Position numbers and translations under genes: made by a program. Of a DNA stretch of 64,000 bases, positions 60,256-64,000 are shown piece by piece. Below the pieces are notes generated by a model that searched no databases, was not told the DNA's origin, and saw nothing but the letters and a program-made list of their open reading frames with translations. The DNA comes from Lewinellaceae bacterium (lineage in GTDB: Bacteria > Bacteroidota > Bacteroidia > Chitinophagales > Saprospiraceae), in contig JADJWX010000005.1 of NCBI GenBank assembly GCA_016716135.1, positions 310,001 to 374,000 of the forward strand, in the 5' to 3' direction. Positions within the stretch are counted from its first letter, which is position 1, and each line of letters starts with the position of its first letter.

Positions 60256-60921
60256 TCACGAATCAGTCGTCAATTCAAACACAAAAAACCGTTCGCCCCA
60301 TTTGCGCTGCTCAAGTTTTTGGGAAAACGAAAAACCGCCGCGTTTGGCCAGTCTCCGGATGTGCGCCAGGTCGCAGTCTTCCGAGAGGATCATCCAGATG
60401 CTGCTATCGGCGTGGACAAACTGCGGCAACTGCCGGAACAGTTTTTCAAAATACTCCAGCCCGGCGCCGGCGAAAAATGCGTGCTCGGCATCCGTTTCCG
60501 GCATGCGGGGGTAGTACGGCGGGTTGATCAGGATCAGGTCGAAGCGTATGACCGGTACGGTGTCGAAAAGGTCGCTTTGCCAGACGGTCAAATCCAGATG
60601 ATTGGCAGCGGCATTTTTCCGGGCGGTTTCGACGGCTGCAGGGTTGATGTCGAGGGCAAACGCCTGCGCGCCGTTTTGCGCAGCAAACAAAGCCAGCGCG
60701 CCGCTTCCCGTGCCTACGTCGAGTACTTTTTTTCCGTGGAAATCAATTTTTTGTAAAAAGTCGAGAAAGATCGGCGTGCTGAAAAAAACACCCGGGTGAA
60801 ACACCGCGGGGGGCACCTGAAGATCGAGGCTGCCATAGCGGAACCGCTGTTCGCGCCGGATGTAGCGCAGTGCCCAGCGGCGGTAGATCGGGAGCCAGAA
60901 CCGGCGGAAAAACCAGCGCAT
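60256..60921 (-). CDS. Class I SAM-dependent methyltransferase (HemK/TrmN6-like, NPPY motif)
   Basis: 221 residues. Motif I is LDVGTGSGALALFAAQ, and the post-motif acidic residue lies in FALDINPAAVE. The catalytic N-P-P-Y tetrad in LILINPPYYP defines N-methylation of Gln, Asn or adenine. Similar proteins include PrmC/HemK and TrmN6; size and the lack of an N-terminal PrmC domain favour a TrmN6/YfiC-like or uncharacterised member. The ATG at 60921 directly follows the TGA stop of the BamA-like gene, so translation is coupled. The stop is 17 bases from the end of the palindrome cluster. Confidence 0.86.
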   Translation of the reverse strand: MRWFFRRFWLPIYRRWALRYIRREQRFRYGSLDLQVPPAVFHPGVFFSTPIFLDFLQKIDFHGKKVLDVGTGSGALALFAAQNGAQAFALDINPAAVETARKNAAANHLDLTVWQSDLFDTVPVIRFDLILINPPYYPRMPETDAEHAFFAGAGLEYFEKLFRQLPQFVHADSSIWMILSEDCDLAHIRRLAKRGGFSFSQKLEQRKWGERFFVFELTTDS

Positions 60922-62376
60922 TCAGATACCGGTGTTGATGTTTAGAAAAAAGCCGCCGCCGCCGGTGCCCTTCCACGACCATTCGAATTTGGCCACCTTG
61001 TTGTAAAACGCCACCACGTCGATGCCCAGGCCGTAGCCGTAAAGCAGGCGGTTGCTCAGCGGATTTCCAGCGCCGTAAAACGGGTCGTTGGCGTAGCCGA
61101 GGTCGTTGTTTACCGACAGGTAAATTTTCAGGGGCATTACTTTGAAGGCTTTCAGCGGGATAATTTTTCCGAGGTTGTACACCTGGTTCAGCAGGTTGAT
61201 GTGCAGGGAGCTCCGGAAGAGGCCGTAGTCCAGGCCGTCCATCACAAAAAACTCGTAGCCGCGTACCAGGTCGTTGCCGTAGCCCATCGCCTGGTTGTTA
61301 AAAAACGGGGGTTTGCGGCGCGGCAGGCCAACGCGGCCTTTCACCACGGTTTCGAGGCTGAGCCGGGGATGGAAGTCGAAGTATTTTTTAAACTCGGCCG
61401 AGGCGCGCAGCAGGTGCAGGTCGTCGGAGGGCAACAGGCCGTTTTGCCGCAGTTCGAAAATGGCCAGCCAGCCGCTGATCGGGTAAGGCCGGATGTCGCG
61501 GTGGTCCATCGTCAGGCGGTACACCAGGCTGAAGTGTCGTTGCGTGCTGGCGCCGTTGAGGAAAAAATCGGGGTTGACGATCCGGGTGATGGTATCGGCA
61601 ATTTTGTTGTGGTGAAACTCCAAAATGAAAGCGTGCTCGGTGAGCAGTTTTGGCCGCCACTGCAGGCCGATGTTGGCGTAGTAGCGTTTTTTTTGCCAAA
61701 CATCCTGATCCACGGAAAACAGTTGTTTGTTGCCGGCGGTGCGGTAGGCCACCTCATGCGTCCGGCTGAAACCGTACGCGACACGCATGCCGAGCGTTTG
61801 GCGGCGGTTGAACCAGGGGCGCTCGTACACGATTTCGTAGCGGTTGGAATAGCCGAAATTCAGGTTGACCTTCAAAATATCGGCATAGCCGGTGAGGTTG
61901 AGGTGCGTCCAGCTGATGCCGTAGTTGACCCGCTTGAGCGAGCGGTTAAATTCGGACCACCAGACGTTGAAATTCCGGTCGGCCAATTCGAACAGCGGAA
62001 TGGGGTAGAGGTACCACATTTCCACCAGGTCGAAACGAACGGCCAATCCGGCGCCGGCATGCACCGTATCGAGCGACACCGTGGAACTGGTGAACAGGTT
62101 GAGGTTCATGATGCGCAGGCGGTTGCGCTCCAGCGTTTGGGCCAGCGTTGCCAGCGCGAGCGTATCGCCTGCCGCAAATTCCAGTTCGCGGAGGATCAAG
62201 GCCGGGCGGGTTTTGCGGTTGCCTTCCAGAATGATGGTATCCACCCGCACAAAGGCCTGAACATCCGGAGCCACCTGGGCTATGGTTATTTTTGGAAAAA
62301 ACGCCAGCGCAGTCTGCCAAAGCAGCATCAGCAAGGTGCCAGTGGGAACGGCAAACCGGTTTTCAGAATAACGCAT
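60922..62376 (-). CDS. BamA/TamA-like outer membrane protein (Omp85 family)
   Basis: 484 residues from the ATG at 62376 (MRYSENRFAVPTGTLLMLLW). An earlier in-frame ATG at 62481 adds 35 residues without a signal peptide. One POTRA domain (about 35-110: VRVDTIILEGNRKTRPALIL) is followed by the Omp85 barrel, with RGYEFFVMDGLDYG near the L6 R-G-F/Y position and the last strand ending GGGGFFLNINTGI. BamA has five POTRA domains and about 800 residues, so this is a small single-POTRA relative of unknown substrate. Translation is coupled to the methyltransferase gene. It is divergent from the HHH-protein gene. Confidence 0.85.
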   Translation of the reverse strand: MRYSENRFAVPTGTLLMLLWQTALAFFPKITIAQVAPDVQAFVRVDTIILEGNRKTRPALILRELEFAAGDTLALATLAQTLERNRLRIMNLNLFTSSTVSLDTVHAGAGLAVRFDLVEMWYLYPIPLFELADRNFNVWWSEFNRSLKRVNYGISWTHLNLTGYADILKVNLNFGYSNRYEIVYERPWFNRRQTLGMRVAYGFSRTHEVAYRTAGNKQLFSVDQDVWQKKRYYANIGLQWRPKLLTEHAFILEFHHNKIADTITRIVNPDFFLNGASTQRHFSLVYRLTMDHRDIRPYPISGWLAIFELRQNGLLPSDDLHLLRASAEFKKYFDFHPRLSLETVVKGRVGLPRRKPPFFNNQAMGYGNDLVRGYEFFVMDGLDYGLFRSSLHINLLNQVYNLGKIIPLKAFKVMPLKIYLSVNNDLGYANDPFYGAGNPLSNRLLYGYGLGIDVVAFYNKVAKFEWSWKGTGGGGFFLNINTGI

Positions 62377-62519
62377 GGATGGCAGTCGAGTCAGATCAGG
62401 TATTTTAGGCGGCCTGAAGAAAGCAATTTTTTTGCCCATAGCGGAAAAGTCCAAACATACTTCGGGCCCGGGGCCAGACAAAATAACGGTAAGGTGTGCA
62501 AAATTTGTTGCGTAGTCGA

Positions 62520-62548
62520 TTGATTTACTTCAATTTGTGCTACCTTTG
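62520..62548 (+). promoter_or_regulatory. Complete promoter TTG-N18-TACCTTTG
   Basis: TTG at 62520-62522 and TACCTTTG at 62541-62548, with the spacing expected for the Bacteroidota housekeeping sigma factor. The ATG is at 62570, giving a leader of about 15 bases. This is the best full promoter in the window. Confidence 0.7.
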
Positions 62549-62569
62549 ATTAAAATCCTTCGGTTTGCC

Positions 62570-63475
62570 ATGGGCGATATTTTAGCCGACTCGTTTTTGT
62601 TTGGATTACTTTGGGCTGTCGCCGTGTTGGCCGGTGTGCTCATCGGCTGGAATTTACGCGCCTATTGGCCGGAACGCGAAATGGCCCGCCTCCTGGAACG
62701 CACCACCCAGGAACGCAATGCCCTCGCCCGCTTGTACACGCAAATCAAACACCGGTATGAACTGCGGGAGGCCGATTTGCGTAAATTTTCCATCGAAGCA
62801 AGTACCCTCCGCGAACAGGTTGACGCCTACGAATCCGAGCGCGCCTTTTTGCTCACCACCGCTCAGGCCAACACCGCCCGTATGGAGCGCGCCGAGGCCA
62901 ATGCCGCACAATGGTCGCAGCGTTTGCCCGAACTGGAGGCAGATGTTCAGCGGCTACAAGCGGAAAACATCGCACTGGAAGCCGAGCTGACTAAAGTGAA
63001 CGGCCAGATCAATGCCTGGAAAACCCTGCAAATGGGCTTCTCCGATATGCATCATCAACTTCAGGAACTGGAAGCCAAAAGTGCGGCCCTGGAAATGGAA
63101 CGCCGCCTCCTGCGCGAACAACTGGACCTGGCCCGCACGGAAGTCGAACGGCAACATCAGGAGATCACCCTGCTCAATGCCCAAATCCGGCAACAGGCAG
63201 ACGCATCAACATCCAGCGCTTCGGCAAGCGACGGCGATACCGGCCCGACGCAAACGCCCGGCAAGCCCGATAATCTGCTGCGCATCAACGGTATCAACGA
63301 AGATATTGCCCGGCGCCTGCACGACGCCGGCGTGTTTACCTTTGTCCAGATCAGCGAATGGGAAGTGAACGATCTGGTAATTATAGCCCGGGTACTCGAC
63401 ATCGATCCGATCCGGATCGTACAGGAAGATTGGGTTGGGCAGGCCCAGGTGCTGGTAGCCGGTCCGCAACCCTGA
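62570..63475 (+). CDS. Membrane-anchored coiled-coil protein with C-terminal helix-hairpin-helix domain
   Basis: 301 residues from the ATG at 62570, chosen because MGDILADSFLFGLLWAVAVL begins with a single transmembrane helix. Residues about 40-215 form an unbroken coiled coil (heptads of Leu, Ala and Glu: LREQVDAYESERAFLLTTAQ). A Ser/Thr/Asp-rich linker follows. The last 65 residues are a helix-hairpin-helix domain (DNLLRINGINEDIARRLHDA, then VNDLVIIARVLDIDPIRIVQ). The same HHH type is found at the end of other Bacteroidota membrane proteins and binds DNA or mediates contacts. It is not a known enzyme. The TfoX-N gene follows after 28 bases. A full promoter precedes it. Confidence 0.75.
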   Translation: MGDILADSFLFGLLWAVAVLAGVLIGWNLRAYWPEREMARLLERTTQERNALARLYTQIKHRYELREADLRKFSIEASTLREQVDAYESERAFLLTTAQANTARMERAEANAAQWSQRLPELEADVQRLQAENIALEAELTKVNGQINAWKTLQMGFSDMHHQLQELEAKSAALEMERRLLREQLDLARTEVERQHQEITLLNAQIRQQADASTSSASASDGDTGPTQTPGKPDNLLRINGINEDIARRLHDAGVFTFVQISEWEVNDLVIIARVLDIDPIRIVQEDWVGQAQVLVAGPQP

Positions 63476-63503
63476 TCTCGACGCTCCATTAAATTAGGGC
63501 TCT

Positions 63504-63851
63504 ATGGCTTACTCCGAATATTTAGCAGATCGCGTCCGGCGGATTTTTCAGGAAAAACAAACTGCATTTGAAGAAAAAAAAATGATGGGCGGGTTGTGTT
63601 TTTTAGTTGATGACAAAATGTGTATCGGCGTACACGAAGAGCGGCTTATGGCGCGCATTGATCCGGAAATTTACGCCGACGCCCTGGCGCTAAAAGGTTG
63701 CCGGGAAATGGATTTCACGGGCAGGACAATGAAAGGCTTTGTGTTTGTTGATCCGGAAGGCACCGACTCGGATACGGAACTGGATGGCTGGGTGCAACGT
63801 TGCCTGGACTTTAACCCTAAAGCAAAATCAAGTAAGAAGAAAAAAACCTAG
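63504..63851 (+). CDS. TfoX N-terminal domain protein
   Basis: 115 residues covering only the TfoX N-terminal domain: KMMGGLCFLVDDKMCIGVHE, RIDPEIYADALALKGCREMD and MKGFVFVDPEG are its core blocks. A Lys-rich tail ends the protein. In Gammaproteobacteria TfoX/Sxy links the N and C domains and regulates competence; stand-alone N domains in Bacteroidota are of unknown role. The C-terminal HHH-like domain is missing here, but the gene just upstream ends in an HHH domain. A bidirectional terminator follows at 63882-63918. Confidence 0.86.
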   Translation: MAYSEYLADRVRRIFQEKQTAFEEKKMMGGLCFLVDDKMCIGVHEERLMARIDPEIYADALALKGCREMDFTGRTMKGFVFVDPEGTDSDTELDGWVQRCLDFNPKAKSSKKKKT

Positions 63852-63881
63852 CGCGTGGGCGCAGGCTTGGGGCATAAAACT

Positions 63882-63918
63882 GAAAATCCCCCGTCGACCA
63901 AAGTCGCGGGGGATTTTC
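63882..63918. terminator. Bidirectional rho-independent terminator
   Basis: GAAAATCCCCCG pairs with CGGGGGATTTTC, continued inward by CGAC-CAAA-GTCG past one bulged T: 16 pairs in all. A/T bases in the stem feet supply the U-tract in either direction. It separates the TfoX-N gene from the leftward gene at the window edge. Confidence 0.85.
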
Positions 63919-63940
63919 AATAAATCAATGCAGTTAAAAA

Positions 63941-64000
63941 CTACTCTTCTTTCTTTTTGCTCTTCTTCTCCTCTGCTGCGGGCGCTTCTTCGTCCAACTG
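63941..64000 (-). CDS. C-terminal tail of a leftward gene (truncated by window edge)
   Basis: The minus strand reads QLDEEAPAAEEKKSKKKEE and then TAG at 63941-63943. The alternating acidic and Lys-rich tail is like the extended C-termini of several Bacteroidota ribosomal or ribosome-associated proteins, but nothing further can be said. The terminator 22 bases downstream supports this as a real gene end. Confidence 0.65.
   Translation of the reverse strand, partial: QLDEEAPAAEEKKSKKKEE

Noticed and set aside
59662..60259. Several short frames in the palindrome cluster
   Set aside because: They consist of inverted-repeat sequence and have no consistent start, composition or conservation signals.
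1..64000. tRNA, rRNA, transposase or prophage genes
   Set aside because: No cloverleaf-like segment, rRNA signature, integrase or phage structural motif was recognised on either strand.

Overview
The window reads as chromosomal DNA of a Bacteroidota bacterium, most likely Saprospiraceae-like. Four things in the sequence point there. There are six secreted proteins with type IX secretion (T9SS) C-terminal signals, five of type A and one of the gliding-motility type B. There are SprB-type repeats and a DUF5686 outer-membrane protein. Exact TACCTTTG boxes, the -7 element of the Bacteroidota housekeeping sigma factor, lie just upstream of several genes. There are no strong Shine-Dalgarno sequences. 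Most of the window looks GC-rich by eye; two stretches are visibly more AT-rich (about 3.7-5.3 kb and 52.6-56.3 kb). No rRNA, tRNA, CRISPR array, transposase, integrase or phage gene was seen.

Layout. 1-3.7 kb: 3' part of mutL, two tandem rhomboid proteases and a membrane-anchored EEP-family phosphatase/nuclease. 3.7-5.6 kb: an AT-rich glycosyltransferase gene inserted at the 3' end of the EEP gene and bounded by a 257-bp direct repeat. 5.6-11.1 kb: SRPBCC protein, membrane protein, cysS, M28 peptidase and cyclase/formamidase. 11.3-31.5 kb: mostly large surface proteins (a 1792-residue metalloprotease, a DUF5686 protein, a 1995-residue type B cargo and a sugar dehydrogenase with T9SS signal). 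31.7-46.1 kb: DinB, MscS and a beta-CASP nuclease, then a long leftward run (thrB, GH20 hexosaminidase, two paralogous envelope proteins, an MFS exporter, acyl-CoA synthetase and a YdiJ-type oxidoreductase). 46.4-52.3 kb: M1 peptidase, acyltransferase, rlmD, a small protein, and YndJ with DUF1990. 52.6-56.2 kb: two convergent T9SS cargo genes, both broken by single-base frameshifts. 56.4-64 kb: ThiF-like protein, TonB receptor, methyltransferase, BamA-like protein, an HHH membrane protein, TfoX-N, and the tail of one more gene.

The genes form no single pathway. The coherent theme is envelope and secretion: T9SS cargo, outer-membrane barrels, proteases and a hexosaminidase.

The most unusual signals are not protein-coding. 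Spaces between genes repeatedly hold long, often perfect hairpins. One family of inverted-arm elements occurs twice (11.1 and 57.1 kb), with arms that changed in concert, each copy filling the gap between a stop codon and the next gene's -7 box. A 421-bp composite of nested stems lies at 59.8-60.2 kb. A MITE-like element with IS-type ends lies at 48.0 kb. The GT insertion with its synonymous-only duplicated gene end is the clearest trace of gene acquisition.
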